A stretch of 37,554 bases of DNA from Desulfobacteraceae bacterium UBA5623 (lineage in GTDB: Bacteria > Desulfobacterota > DSM-4660 > Desulfatiglandales > Desulfatiglandaceae): NCBI GenBank assembly GCA_002424495.1, contig DIKH01000179.1:1-37554 (forward strand). The letters run 5' to 3'. This document shows positions 9,036 through 17,833 of this stretch, piece by piece (position 1 is the first letter of the stretch; each line of letters starts with the position of its first letter). A model generated the notes under the pieces. It saw only the letters and a program-made list of their open reading frames with translations, did no database searches and had not been told where the DNA came from. Position numbers and translations under genes: made by a program.

Positions 9036-9051
9036 TGGCACGCTGTATGCT
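9036..9051 (+). promoter_or_regulatory. Sigma-54 (-24/-12) promoter of the kinase-kdpABCD operon
   Basis: TGGCACG-N4-ATGCT matches the sigma-54 consensus TGGCACG-N4-TTGCW at all but one base. The essential GG and GC dinucleotides are separated by exactly ten bases. The predicted start of transcription is near 9062. This rules out the ATGs at 9047 and 9053 as translation starts and leaves the ATG at 9077 with its AGAGG at 9064-9068, giving a leader of about 15 bases. Confidence 0.82.
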
Positions 9052-9076
9052 TATGAGTGGGATAGAGGTAAACCTT

Positions 9077-10906
9077 ATGATCGGTATTAGACAGAAACTC
9101 ATGTTGGGATTTGGCGGGCTGCTCGCGGTCATCGCTGCTATCGGCGTGATGACCATGGCGCAGATTGATGATCTCGGCAGGGCCATTGATGTGATACTCA
9201 AGGAAAATTACCGCAGCGTGGTGGCTTGTCAGGACATGAAGGAATCCCTGGAGCGAATGGACAGCGGTATTCTGTTTACTCTCGCCGGCAACAAGGTGGA
9301 AGGAAATCGTCTGATTAAGCAATACTCGCCCAAGTTTCGCGTTGCACTGGATGTGGAACTCAGTAATATCACGCTTCCTGCTGAACAAGAGAGGGCGGAG
9401 CGGATAATGACTCTATTCGAAGAATACACCAAGGCAATACCGGCAGTGACTCAGATCTCTCGCTCTTTAGAGACGCGACATGCCGGCTACTTTTCCACAT
9501 TGCAGCCTCTATTTCAGGAGATTAAGAAAGAAGCCCATGAAATCCTGCTAATGAACCAAGCCAATATGACCGAGGCGAACAATGCCGCCCGGCGCCTAGC
9601 GGATGCCGCGCACCGGCGCATGTTGATGGCGATTATAGCGTCAGCATTCCTGGCGCTTTTGTTCAGCTATCTGGCGCAAAGATGGATCTTAAACCCCATT
9701 AATCGTCTGACTGAATCCACCAAAGAGATCCGGCGCGGAAATCTCGATCTCGTCTTAGAACCGGGTTCCAGAGACGAGATTGGCCTGCTTTCAGAATCCT
9801 TTAACGAGATGACATCTGCACTAAGACAATTACGTAAGGAAGATATGGCCAACCTGATGCGAACCCGTCTGGCGACGCAAGAGATATTCAAGGCCCTACC
9901 GTCCGCCGTTGCGGTGCTCGATTTAGATGGAAGGGTAGAGGTCTCAACCGAGGCGGCGGACCGTTATTTCGGTCTGAAGCAGGGAGTCCTTGCGGAAAAT
10001 CTTGGGTACGAGTGGCTGCCGCATCTGATTCAGAAGGCCCTGGACGAAAATCGCGTCGTGGAAAGTGGTCTCAATAAAAGTTACGTACAGCAATTTATCA
10101 ACAACCGCGAATACTTCTTTCAGCCGATGGCCGTCCCTATAACTGTCGGCAAGCAAAGCATGGAACCGACCGGTGTGGCGTTGATTCTAAAGGATGTTAC
10201 TTTGGTCCGTGAGCAGCAGGAATTAAAGAGCGGGGTGCTGTCCACTGTTTCACACCAGCTTAAGACCCCTCTGACCTCCCTTCGCATGTCCATTCATCTT
10301 CTCCTGGAGGAGAGGGTTGGAGCCCTTAATGAAAAGCAGATAGAACTGCTCGTTGCTGCAAGGGAAGACAGCGAGAGACTGGCGGGCATCTTGGATAATA
10401 TTCTGGATCTCAACCGGATCGGGTCAGGCAGGTCTTATGTCTCCCCTGAAGCTGTTTCACCCCAGGCGCTTGTGCGGGACGCCATAGAGCCTTTCCTCGC
10501 GGACGCCAGGGACAAGGGCGTGAAGATAACCAGCGCCGTGCCGGACGACTTACCCGATGTTATGGCGGACATCGAAAAGATCCGCCATGTATTCGCCAAT
10601 CTGCTTTCAAACGCCATCCGTTTCACCAGCCCCGGGGGATCAGTGACGGTTCGGGCCTCCCTGGAACCAAACCATCTGGTATTTATTGTCGAGGACACAG
10701 GAAACGGCATTCCCGCGCAATACATAAACCACCTGTTCGAGCCATTTTACCGTGTACCAGGGCAGGATGAGAAATCAGGCGTGGGGTTGGGCCTGGCTAT
10801 TGTCAGAGAAATCATACAGGCCCATGGCGGTACGGTCGGTGCTGAAAGCGAAATCGGCAAGGGATCGGCCTTTTGCTTCACCCTGCCTTTGAGCGGAGAA
10901 AAGTAA
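9077..10906 (+). CDS. Membrane histidine kinase with HAMP and PAS domains, kdp-linked
   Basis: This is an inner-membrane sensor kinase. Transmembrane helix 1 lies at residues ~8-27, followed by a helical periplasmic region of about 150 residues and transmembrane helix 2 near residues 182-202. Then come HAMP, a PAS-like domain, HisKA with phospho-acceptor H393 (STVSHQLKTPL) and an HATPase domain with N box NLLSNAIRFT and DTGNGIP. The start at 9077 is fixed by the sigma-54 promoter just upstream and an AGAGG spaced 8 bases away. The TAA overlaps the kdpA ATG by one base, so it is cotranscribed with kdpABCD. It probably supplies the kinase activity missing from the short KdpD, phosphorylating the upstream NtrC-type regulator (inference from context). 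It has none of the KdpD domains, so what it senses is not visible. Confidence 0.9.
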   Translation: MIGIRQKLMLGFGGLLAVIAAIGVMTMAQIDDLGRAIDVILKENYRSVVACQDMKESLERMDSGILFTLAGNKVEGNRLIKQYSPKFRVALDVELSNITLPAEQERAERIMTLFEEYTKAIPAVTQISRSLETRHAGYFSTLQPLFQEIKKEAHEILLMNQANMTEANNAARRLADAAHRRMLMAIIASAFLALLFSYLAQRWILNPINRLTESTKEIRRGNLDLVLEPGSRDEIGLLSESFNEMTSALRQLRKEDMANLMRTRLATQEIFKALPSAVAVLDLDGRVEVSTEAADRYFGLKQGVLAENLGYEWLPHLIQKALDENRVVESGLNKSYVQQFINNREYFFQPMAVPITVGKQSMEPTGVALILKDVTLVREQQELKSGVLSTVSHQLKTPLTSLRMSIHLLLEERVGALNEKQIELLVAAREDSERLAGILDNILDLNRIGSGRSYVSPEAVSPQALVRDAIEPFLADARDKGVKITSAVPDDLPDVMADIEKIRHVFANLLSNAIRFTSPGGSVTVRASLEPNHLVFIVEDTGNGIPAQYINHLFEPFYRVPGQDEKSGVGLGLAIVREIIQAHGGTVGAESEIGKGSAFCFTLPLSGEK

Positions 10907-12582
10907 TGTCCATCCTCTTGATCCTCTTGATACTCGGTGGCGCAACCCTGTTGTCATGGCCGGTGGCCAAGTGGATGACCTGGGCGATGAACCCTCCCCA
11001 AAAGGGCTCCGGGTTTCGTCACAGTATCGAATCTGTTTTTCTCAGGATCGGAGGACAAACAGCCACCAGGGATCAGGACTGGAAGGAGTACGCCTTGTCT
11101 CTGCTAATATTCAATTTGTTGATGTTCATCGTCGTTTTTGCGATTCTGTCGTTGCAGCAGATCCTTCCTCTCAACCCGGACGGCAAGGGTGCATTGGAGC
11201 CGAGCCTGATCTTCCACACTGCTGCGTCATTCACGTCAAATACCAATCTTCAGCACTATTCGGGCGAGGTGTCCTTGAGTTATTTCTCCCAGATTTTCGG
11301 CCTGATGTGGCTTCAGTTCGTTTCAGCGGCGACCGGCATCGCATCGCTCACGGCACTTGCCAGGGGATTGTCCGGTAAGCCCCGTATGGGGAATTTCTTT
11401 ACCGACCTGATGAGGGCGACTTTTCTGGTGTTGCTTCCTATGGCAGTTGTGATAGCGGCGCTCCTCATCCTTGGCGGTGTGCCAATGACCCTGCAGGGGG
11501 CGGCCAGTGCAAAAACGCTTGAAGGGTCGTTACAGACCATTGCAAGGGGACCGGTTGCGGCATTTGTCGCCATAAAGCAACTGGGAACCAACGGCGGCGG
11601 GTTCTTCGGGGCCAACGCGGCGCATCCTTTTGAAAACCCGTCGTTCTTTACCAACATCATCGAATGCATCTGTATTATCCTGATCCCAATGGCCAGCGTC
11701 TGGATGTTTGGGCGGATTACGGGCCGTATGCGTCATGCTGTTATTGTATTTGCTGTCATGGCGGTGTTGCTTGCAGCAAAGGTCGGGCTCGCCGTCTACT
11801 TTGAGAGCGCCCCTACAGAGGCCTTTGCAGGATTGCCGGTCGGGACAACCGGAAACATAGAGGGCAAAGAGCTTCGTTTCGGCGCTGTTGCAGGCCCCGC
11901 CTGGGGGACGGTGACCACGGCCACAAGCAACGGCTCGGTAAACAGCATGCTCGACAGCTTCAATCCTCTGACAGGGCTCATATTACTGGCCGGCATGTGG
12001 TTTAACATAACCTTCGGCGGTGTGGGTGTGGGTCTTATCAACATGTTTCCGTATATCATCGTCGGGGTATTCATATCCGGCATGATGGTCGGCCGCACCC
12101 CTGAATACCTGAGCCGTAAGGTGGAAACACGCGATATGAAGCTGGCCGTTATGGCGCTTCTGGTTCATCCTCTGTTCATCCTTGGCGGGACCGCCGTTTT
12201 TGCGCTGACCCCATGGGGCGCCTCGACCGTGCATAATCCCGGGGCGCACGGGTTTACGGAGATCCTCTACGAGTTCAGTTCCGCCGCGGCCAACAACGGA
12301 TCAGGCCTTGAAGGCCTGAGCGACAATACAGCCCCCTGGAATGTGGCGACCGGCATCATCATGCTGCTGGCCCGTTTCATTCCGATCATACTGCCCCTGG
12401 CGATAGCGGGCTCGCTGGCCGGCAAGAAACCCGCACCGGAAACCACGGGCACCTTGCGCACGGATACCCCTTTGTTCGGCATGGTTATCCTGGGGAGTGT
12501 AATCTTTATTGGCGCACTGTTGTTTCTGCCTGTGGCTGTATTGGGACCGGTGGCGGAGCATCTGGCCGGTGTCCATCCATAA
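10906..12582 (+). CDS. kdpA: Potassium-transporting ATPase subunit A
   Basis: This is the K+-selective channel-like subunit of the high-affinity KdpFABC pump in the inner membrane. The length of 558 residues matches E. coli KdpA (557). All four selectivity-filter-like repeats are visible: TSNTNLQ, GTNGGGFFG, TSNGSVNS and NNGSGLEG. The start is the ATG at 10906, which overlaps the kinase stop by one base and has GGAG at 10895-10898. An in-frame TTG further upstream is not needed. kdpB starts nine bases after the stop. No kdpF was found between the kinase and kdpA, although kdpF is tiny and often absent. Confidence 0.97.
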   Translation: MSILLILLILGGATLLSWPVAKWMTWAMNPPQKGSGFRHSIESVFLRIGGQTATRDQDWKEYALSLLIFNLLMFIVVFAILSLQQILPLNPDGKGALEPSLIFHTAASFTSNTNLQHYSGEVSLSYFSQIFGLMWLQFVSAATGIASLTALARGLSGKPRMGNFFTDLMRATFLVLLPMAVVIAALLILGGVPMTLQGAASAKTLEGSLQTIARGPVAAFVAIKQLGTNGGGFFGANAAHPFENPSFFTNIIECICIILIPMASVWMFGRITGRMRHAVIVFAVMAVLLAAKVGLAVYFESAPTEAFAGLPVGTTGNIEGKELRFGAVAGPAWGTVTTATSNGSVNSMLDSFNPLTGLILLAGMWFNITFGGVGVGLINMFPYIIVGVFISGMMVGRTPEYLSRKVETRDMKLAVMALLVHPLFILGGTAVFALTPWGASTVHNPGAHGFTEILYEFSSAAANNGSGLEGLSDNTAPWNVATGIIMLLARFIPIILPLAIAGSLAGKKPAPETTGTLRTDTPLFGMVILGSVIFIGALLFLPVAVLGPVAEHLAGVHP

Positions 12583-12591
12583 GAGGAACCA

Positions 12592-14667
12592 ATGAACATA
12601 TACAACGAACATATACAGGCAAAACTCGAACGAAGAAGGTCTCGCCGGGCCTCTCTCTTTGAAAAGGACCTGGTGCGAATCGCCGCAATACAGTCCGTGG
12701 TTATGTTAAAGCCGTGGGTGATGGCGCAAAATCCGGTTATGTTTATTACTGAGATCGGAGCGGTCATAACGACTCTTATTCTTGTGATGGATTTGCTGCA
12801 ACATTGTCATGACCTGTTATATACACTTGCCGTTACGGTGATCCTGTGGGCGACCGTCCTTTTCGCCAATTTTGCAGAGGCCCTGGCCGAGGCCCGCGGC
12901 AAGGCGCAGGCCGACACCCTGAAACGAACCAGGCGCAAGACCCTGGCCCGCAGGGTGATAAATGGATTAGAGGAACAGGTCAGCTCAGATGAACTGCGCG
13001 AGGGAGATGTCGTGCTGGTGAAGGCGGGAGAGATTATCCCCAGTGACGGAGAGGTGATCGAGGGGGCTGCGACTGTGGATGAATCGGCGATAACCGGGGA
13101 ATCCGCGCCGGTCGTCCGTGAGGCTGGAGGCGATAGGTCGGGAGTAACAGGCGGCACGCGCGTCCTGTCCGATCAGATCAAGATCCGTATCACGGCAGGT
13201 GCCGGTCAGTCGTTTCTCGACCGCATGATCGCCCTGGTCGAGGGCGCAGTCAGACAGAAGACACCCAACGAACTTGCCCTGACCGTGACATTGGCGGGGC
13301 TTACCCTGGCCTTTTTGATGGTGACTGGCGCGCTGTGGCCCATAGGCCGCTTTTTCGGGGTGGATCTGCCGATTCCAACCTTGATCGCCCTGCTGGTCTG
13401 TTTGATTCCAACGACCATCGGCGCGCTTCTTGCGGCCATAGGCCTGGCAGGAATGGACCGCGCCCTTTCGGCCAATGTGCTGGCCAAAAGCGGCAAGGCA
13501 GTGGAACTGGCAGGAGACATTGATACACTGCTTCTGGACAAGACCGGCACGATTACCCTGGGTGACCGCCAGGCCACAGAGTATTTTCCTCTTATAGGTG
13601 TGACCAGGACGCAACTCGCCGAGTCGGCGATGTGGGCGTCATTCGGGGACCAGACGCCTGAGGGCAAATCAATTATAAAGCTTGGTGAAGAAACCCTTGG
13701 GTCGAGCGCGCCCCTTGAAACACCGGGCGCCAAGGTCATTCCATTTACTGCGCAATCCAGATTGAGCGGCCTTGATCTCCCTGATGGACGGTCTTTCCGC
13801 AAGGGTGCCCCTGACGCCATTTATGCCTACATCCAGGGACAGGCCGCCTCCTTCCCTCCAGCGTTGCAAGCGCTGGTGGACGGCGTAGGCCGTCATGGCG
13901 GGACACCTATCGTAGTGGCCGAGGGCAGGGATGTGCTTGGGGTGGTTGCGCTTTCCGATGTGCTTAAATCTGGCATCCGGGACCGATTTGAACGGCTGCG
14001 CGCCATGGGGCTTTGTGTTGTGATGGTGACAGGCGACAACCGTCTCACCGCCGCCGCTATCGCAAAGGAAGCCGGTGTAGATGACTACATAGCGGAGGCA
14101 AAGCCTGAAGACAAACTTGAATATATACGCAGGGAGCAGCGCGCAGGGAGATTGATCGCCATGATGGGCGACGGCACCAACGACGCCCCGGCCCTGGCCC
14201 AGGCGGATATCGGCATTGCCATGAACTCAGGCACCCAGGCGGCCAAGGAGGCGGGAAACATGGTTGATCTGGACAGCGATCCCACCAAGCTTATCGAGGT
14301 TATCGAGATCGGCAAGCAATTGTTAATGACCCGCGGGGCACTTACCACCTTTTCCATTGCAAATGATGTGGCCAAGTATTTTGCCATTATTCCTGCAATG
14401 TTCATGCTGGCGATCCCACAGCTTGCGGCCCTCAACGTCATGGGGTTGGCGACGCCTCAGAGCGCTATCCTTTCCGCCCTGATTTTTAACGCCATAATCA
14501 TCCCTCTACTCATTCCCGTAGCCATCAAGGGTGTGAGATACAGGCCAATGGGGGCGGACAGCATCCTGCGGAGGAATCTTTTGATCTACGGGCTGGGCGG
14601 TGTTATCGCACCTTTTGTCGGCATAAAGCTGATTGACATGGCCTTGGGTTTGATAAGGCTCTTTTAG
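12592..14667 (+). CDS. kdpB: Potassium-transporting P-type ATPase subunit B
   Basis: This is the catalytic P-type ATPase subunit that drives K+ uptake. The phosphorylation site is D316 in DKTGT. The TGES actuator loop, the MVTGDN segment and the MGDGTNDAPAL hinge are intact, and the membrane helices match the family. At 691 residues it is close to E. coli KdpB (682). The ATG at 12592 follows an AGAGGAA ribosome-binding site. kdpC starts ten bases after its stop. There is no sign of truncation or frameshift. Confidence 0.97.
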   Translation: MNIYNEHIQAKLERRRSRRASLFEKDLVRIAAIQSVVMLKPWVMAQNPVMFITEIGAVITTLILVMDLLQHCHDLLYTLAVTVILWATVLFANFAEALAEARGKAQADTLKRTRRKTLARRVINGLEEQVSSDELREGDVVLVKAGEIIPSDGEVIEGAATVDESAITGESAPVVREAGGDRSGVTGGTRVLSDQIKIRITAGAGQSFLDRMIALVEGAVRQKTPNELALTVTLAGLTLAFLMVTGALWPIGRFFGVDLPIPTLIALLVCLIPTTIGALLAAIGLAGMDRALSANVLAKSGKAVELAGDIDTLLLDKTGTITLGDRQATEYFPLIGVTRTQLAESAMWASFGDQTPEGKSIIKLGEETLGSSAPLETPGAKVIPFTAQSRLSGLDLPDGRSFRKGAPDAIYAYIQGQAASFPPALQALVDGVGRHGGTPIVVAEGRDVLGVVALSDVLKSGIRDRFERLRAMGLCVVMVTGDNRLTAAAIAKEAGVDDYIAEAKPEDKLEYIRREQRAGRLIAMMGDGTNDAPALAQADIGIAMNSGTQAAKEAGNMVDLDSDPTKLIEVIEIGKQLLMTRGALTTFSIANDVAKYFAIIPAMFMLAIPQLAALNVMGLATPQSAILSALIFNAIIIPLLIPVAIKGVRYRPMGADSILRRNLLIYGLGGVIAPFVGIKLIDMALGLIRLF

Positions 14668-14677
14668 GGATAAAGCC

Positions 14678-15265
14678 ATGAGCGACACAAACAAGCACAT
14701 GAATGTATATCAACAGATAATAACATCAGGCCGTATTGTATTAGCCTCAATGACCATCTGTTGTTTGCTGTATGGACTTGCATTGCTATCATTCGGCCGC
14801 TTGGTTATGCGGGATAGAGCTGAAGGGTCGCTTGTCGTAAATGATCATGGAGAGATCATCGGCAGTGAGCTGATCGCTCAGGGTTTTACCCGCCCCGAAT
14901 ACTTCTGGCCAAGGCCCTCAGCGGTCGCTTACAATGCATCGGCATCCGGCGGCAGCAACTTGTCCCCCACAAATACGCTGCTTCGACACAGGGCGGAGGC
15001 CATAATGACCAAGATGGGAGTTGCCATCGGCAATCCTGTACCTGCAGATTTGGTGTCCGCGTCGGGGAGCGGTCTTGATCCGCATATCACCCTGGCCGCT
15101 GCAAAATATCAGACAGCCAGGGTCGCAGCAGCCAGGGGTTTATCCCCTGCCACGGTTACAGGGCTTCTTGAAAGGTCCGCGAAAGGCCCCTGCGGGGCGC
15201 TTACCCCAGAACCAGTGGTTAATGTGTTGCTTGTAAACATGGCCTTGGACAGGTTGGGAAAGTGA
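14678..15265 (+). CDS. kdpC: Potassium-transporting ATPase subunit C
   Basis: This is the single-span accessory subunit that stabilises the KdpA-KdpB complex. One N-terminal transmembrane helix lies at residues ~20-42. The family motifs GSNLSPTN and SASGSGLDPHI are present. The length of 195 residues is normal. The gene lies ten bases after kdpB, and the kdpD ATG follows its stop after one base. A frame-shadow run of Pro/Arg codons gives a second open frame here, but it has no support. Confidence 0.96.
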   Translation: MSDTNKHMNVYQQIITSGRIVLASMTICCLLYGLALLSFGRLVMRDRAEGSLVVNDHGEIIGSELIAQGFTRPEYFWPRPSAVAYNASASGGSNLSPTNTLLRHRAEAIMTKMGVAIGNPVPADLVSASGSGLDPHITLAAAKYQTARVAAARGLSPATVTGLLERSAKGPCGALTPEPVVNVLLVNMALDRLGK

Positions 15266-15266
15266 T

Positions 15267-16943
15267 ATGAATGGTAACCGCGCCGACAGTTTTCTGCGTC
15301 TTATTCGCCGGTCACAGCGAGGCAGGTTGAAAATCTACATGGGTTATGCGGCCGGTGTCGGCAAGACCTACCAGATGCTCCTTGAAGCTCATCGGCTGAA
15401 GGAGGACGGGATAGATATGGCGGCAGGAGTTGTTGAAACCCACGGGAGGGTTGAAACAGAGGCACTGCTGGCTGGCCTGGAGATGATTCCTTTGCGAAAG
15501 TTCACTTACCGCGGGATAGACATCGAGGAAATGGATCTTGACACGATCCTGTTGCGTCGCCCCGGTGTCGTGCTCGTTGATGAACTCGCCCATACCAACA
15601 TACCGGGAAGCAAAAACGCCAAACGCCATCAGGATGTGGAAGAAATACTCTCGGCCGGTATACATGTCATCTCAACGCTTAATATCCAACACCTGGAAAG
15701 CCTGTATGAAACCGTGGAACGCGCAACCGGCGTCAGGGTCCGGGAGCGAATACCCGACCATGTTGTTGCTGAGGCTGATCAGCTTGTCAATATAGATATC
15801 ACAACCGAGGACCTGCGCCGCCGTCTGAAAGAGGGCAAAGTCTACACCAGGGAAAGCATCGAGACCGCCCTTGATCATTTTTTTAAGCCGACGAATCTCG
15901 AGCAACTGCGCGAACTGACCCTTCGGGAGATGGCTGCACAGATAGATTCGCGCAGGCGCGATCCGCTCGCGGAGGAGATCCCCTCAAGTCCTGACCAGGT
16001 CATGGTCTGTCTCAGTTCAAGGGGACCAAACAGCGGCGCACTGCTTCGCTATGCCTCCCGCCTGGCCGGAAGGCTGAATCGTAACTGGTATGCGGTGTAT
16101 GTGCAAACATCTCGGGAACATCCCACTGTAATTGATGCCACCACCCAGCGTATTCTGTCAAACACCCTGACGCTCGCCCAACAGTTGGGGGCTACAGTAT
16201 TCACTTACAAGGGCGATGATATCGTAAAAACTATCCTCCAGTTCGCAAGGGAGTATCGCGTAGGACATATAGTTATAGGCACGCCTGGAAGGAGTGTGAC
16301 TTTCTGGCGGCGGTTCAAGGGTGAAGTCAGTATTGTTGAGCGACTTATATCAGAGGGAAGGGGTGTTACTGTCGTAGTCCTGGATACCAGGGCCTTACCT
16401 GATGAGCCGGGTGTAGAGATGAACCGTCAGGAGGAGAAGGAACATCGTAAGATCAAAAAAAGGGCGGAGCTGGTGTCCGGGGGCAAGGCAACACTGTCGA
16501 ACGCCCACATCCTTATCTGGGATAAAGCCATTGAAAAAGAAGAAGCGATGAAGCAGTTGCTTAACGCATGTAGTCGTGAAAAGGGGCTGCACAGGGAGTC
16601 GGCATGGGATGCCCTTGTTGAGCGCGAACAACAGGGAGGGACGTTTGTGGGCGAGGATGCAGCAATTCCACACGCGCGGATCACAGGGATTAAATGGCCT
16701 GTGGTCGCCATTGGCGTCTGCAATTCCGGCATCCACGATCGCGAGTATGAGCGTAGCGTCAAAATTATGTTTCTCCTCCTTTCCCCCACAGATCCGGCCG
16801 AAAGCCATGTGGAGATGCTTGGCGTAATCGGCAAAATTGCAAGGGACGATCAATGGCGCAGAGAAGTCCTTTCCGCAAGAAAATACTCGGATGTCATGGG
16901 ATTGATCCGACAGAGGGAAAAACAACTAAAGTCAAGCGACTGA
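15267..16943 (+). CDS. kdpD: Short KdpD: sensor and USP domains fused to a PTS EIIA(Ntr)-like domain, no kinase
   Basis: Residues ~20-230 are the KdpD N-terminal domain with Walker A GYAAGVGKT at 26-34 and the DELAHTNIPGSKN motif. Residues ~245-375 are the universal-stress-protein-like domain. Full-length KdpD (about 890 residues) continues with four membrane helices, GAF and histidine kinase domains; all are absent. Instead residues ~410-555 resemble PtsN/EIIA(Ntr): an AIPHARI motif with H469 at the phosphorylatable position, then a VKIMFLLLSP strand and H514. In E. coli, EIIA(Ntr) is known to bind KdpD and stimulate it, so this fusion joins two known partners. The separate kinase encoded at the head of the operon is the likely effector (inference). 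The gene appears intact, ending in a normal stop. Confidence 0.88.
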   Translation: MNGNRADSFLRLIRRSQRGRLKIYMGYAAGVGKTYQMLLEAHRLKEDGIDMAAGVVETHGRVETEALLAGLEMIPLRKFTYRGIDIEEMDLDTILLRRPGVVLVDELAHTNIPGSKNAKRHQDVEEILSAGIHVISTLNIQHLESLYETVERATGVRVRERIPDHVVAEADQLVNIDITTEDLRRRLKEGKVYTRESIETALDHFFKPTNLEQLRELTLREMAAQIDSRRRDPLAEEIPSSPDQVMVCLSSRGPNSGALLRYASRLAGRLNRNWYAVYVQTSREHPTVIDATTQRILSNTLTLAQQLGATVFTYKGDDIVKTILQFAREYRVGHIVIGTPGRSVTFWRRFKGEVSIVERLISEGRGVTVVVLDTRALPDEPGVEMNRQEEKEHRKIKKRAELVSGGKATLSNAHILIWDKAIEKEEAMKQLLNACSREKGLHRESAWDALVEREQQGGTFVGEDAAIPHARITGIKWPVVAIGVCNSGIHDREYERSVKIMFLLLSPTDPAESHVEMLGVIGKIARDDQWRREVLSARKYSDVMGLIRQREKQLKSSD

Positions 16944-17135
16944 TAAATCAATAGCAACTTTCATATCGGCCATATCTTCCAGCCGGATACGGCCTTCAAG
17001 GCTGACATATGAGTGCTAAGGAAATGTACTCTCCAGGATGGATGTCTTCCCCACTTGACGCGGCCCTATCAGCACAAGCACAGGAAAGGCCTTGGAGATC
17101 TTAGTCAATTCTGACGATATTTCCCTTTCAATCCA
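16932..17135 (-). pseudogene. Remnant of an AAA_14-type (DUF4143-associated) ATPase, N-terminal piece
   Basis: On the minus strand, from about 17135, a frame reads WIEREISSEL, then VLVLIGPRQVGKTSILES, a Walker A typical of AAA_14 ATPases. It hits an in-frame TAG at 17018-17016 and continues as HSYVSLEGRIRLEDMA, the family's next strand, before drifting off and stopping inside the 3' end of kdpD. The family is normally 380-450 residues, so only the first ~65 remain and they are broken. This explains most of the 339-base gap between kdpD and the next gene and marks past gene loss at the island edge. Confidence 0.6.
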
Positions 17136-17282
17136 AATAGTTGACAATTTTAAGGCGAAAAATTAAATTTGTCAATTGGCGAATGCAAATCTTCCATATC
17201 ATCCTGAAAAATTAACGTGACAGATAAGCTATAATACGCTAAATTGAGTTGAATTCTGATCAACCTGAATAGAGGTTAAAAC
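17136..17282 (+). promoter_or_regulatory. Upstream region of the first toxin-antitoxin pair, with a -10 box
   Basis: The stretch is AT-rich. A perfect TATAAT is at 17230-17235, but no convincing -35 lies 16-18 bases before it. AGAGG at 17271-17275 is a good ribosome-binding site for the antitoxin ATG at 17283. No clear operator palindrome was found. Confidence 0.35.
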
Positions 17283-17543
17283 ATGAAAACACTGTCTTTA
17301 TCGGAAGCAAAAATAAAGCTCAGCGCATTGGTGGACGCCATAGCCGTCACCGATGAGGAAGTAGTCATCACAAAAAACGGCAGGCCCGCTGCCGTGATGG
17401 TCAGTCCGGATGAGTTTGAAGGCTGGAGAGAGACACTGGCTGTTCGCTCCGACACAGAACTTATGGATGAGATCAAAAAGGGGCTTGAGGCCTTAAAGAA
17501 AAAAAACGTCTCCCTGTACACCCTCGATGAGTTGTTTGAATAA
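17283..17543 (+). CDS. Phd/YefM family antitoxin
   Basis: This 86-residue protein has the Phd/YefM N-terminal DNA-binding fold (LSLSEAKIKLSALVDAIA, then EEVVITKNGRPAAVMVSPDEFE). The C-terminal tail (KKKNVSLYTLDELFE) would wrap the toxin. It lies 11 bases ahead of a RelE/ParE-type toxin, the usual antitoxin-first order. Such antitoxins bind the toxin and repress their own promoter. AGAGG precedes the ATG at good spacing. Confidence 0.88.
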   Translation: MKTLSLSEAKIKLSALVDAIAVTDEEVVITKNGRPAAVMVSPDEFEGWRETLAVRSDTELMDEIKKGLEALKKKNVSLYTLDELFE

Positions 17544-17554
17544 CCGGTACAAAC

Positions 17555-17833
17555 ATGACTTACAAGCTCAGGGTTCCGGATCACATTGTCGCCTTTGTTC
17601 GCAATCTTCATCCCCTTCTGAAAAAACGTATAAAGTCTGCATTAAAAAAGATAACAGATGATCCTTATTGCGGAAAGGCCTTGAAAAATGAATTGTCGGG
17701 CCTTCGTAGTTGTCGCATAAAACGTTTCAGAATCATTTACAGAATATCATCTAAAACACAGATCAGTATCGTTGCCATAGGTCCAAGAAAAAGTATTTAT
17801 GAAGAAACTTTTCGGATTATCAGCAGACAATAG
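17555..17833 (+). CDS. RelE/ParE family toxin
   Basis: This small basic protein of 92 residues has the RelE/ParE pattern. It has N-terminal helices (VAFVRNLHPLLKKRIKSALKKI), then KALKNELSGLRSCRIKRFRIIYRIS, and a final strand with IVAIGPRKSIYEE. These toxins cleave mRNA on the ribosome (RelE) or poison gyrase (ParE). The RxxRIxYRI core and the GPR-x-x-IYE tail favour the RelE-type mRNA interferases, but this is not decisive. It is paired with the Phd/YefM antitoxin upstream. Confidence 0.85.
   Translation: MTYKLRVPDHIVAFVRNLHPLLKKRIKSALKKITDDPYCGKALKNELSGLRSCRIKRFRIIYRISSKTQISIVAIGPRKSIYEETFRIISRQ

Noticed and set aside
9047..9076. ATG at 9047 as start of the histidine kinase
   Set aside because: It overlaps the -12 element of the sigma-54 promoter and has no ribosome-binding site; ATG 9077 has both in order.
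13206..13820. Long minus-strand open frames inside kdpB
   Set aside because: They are frame shadows of a high-GC conserved gene; no family pattern and no start signals.
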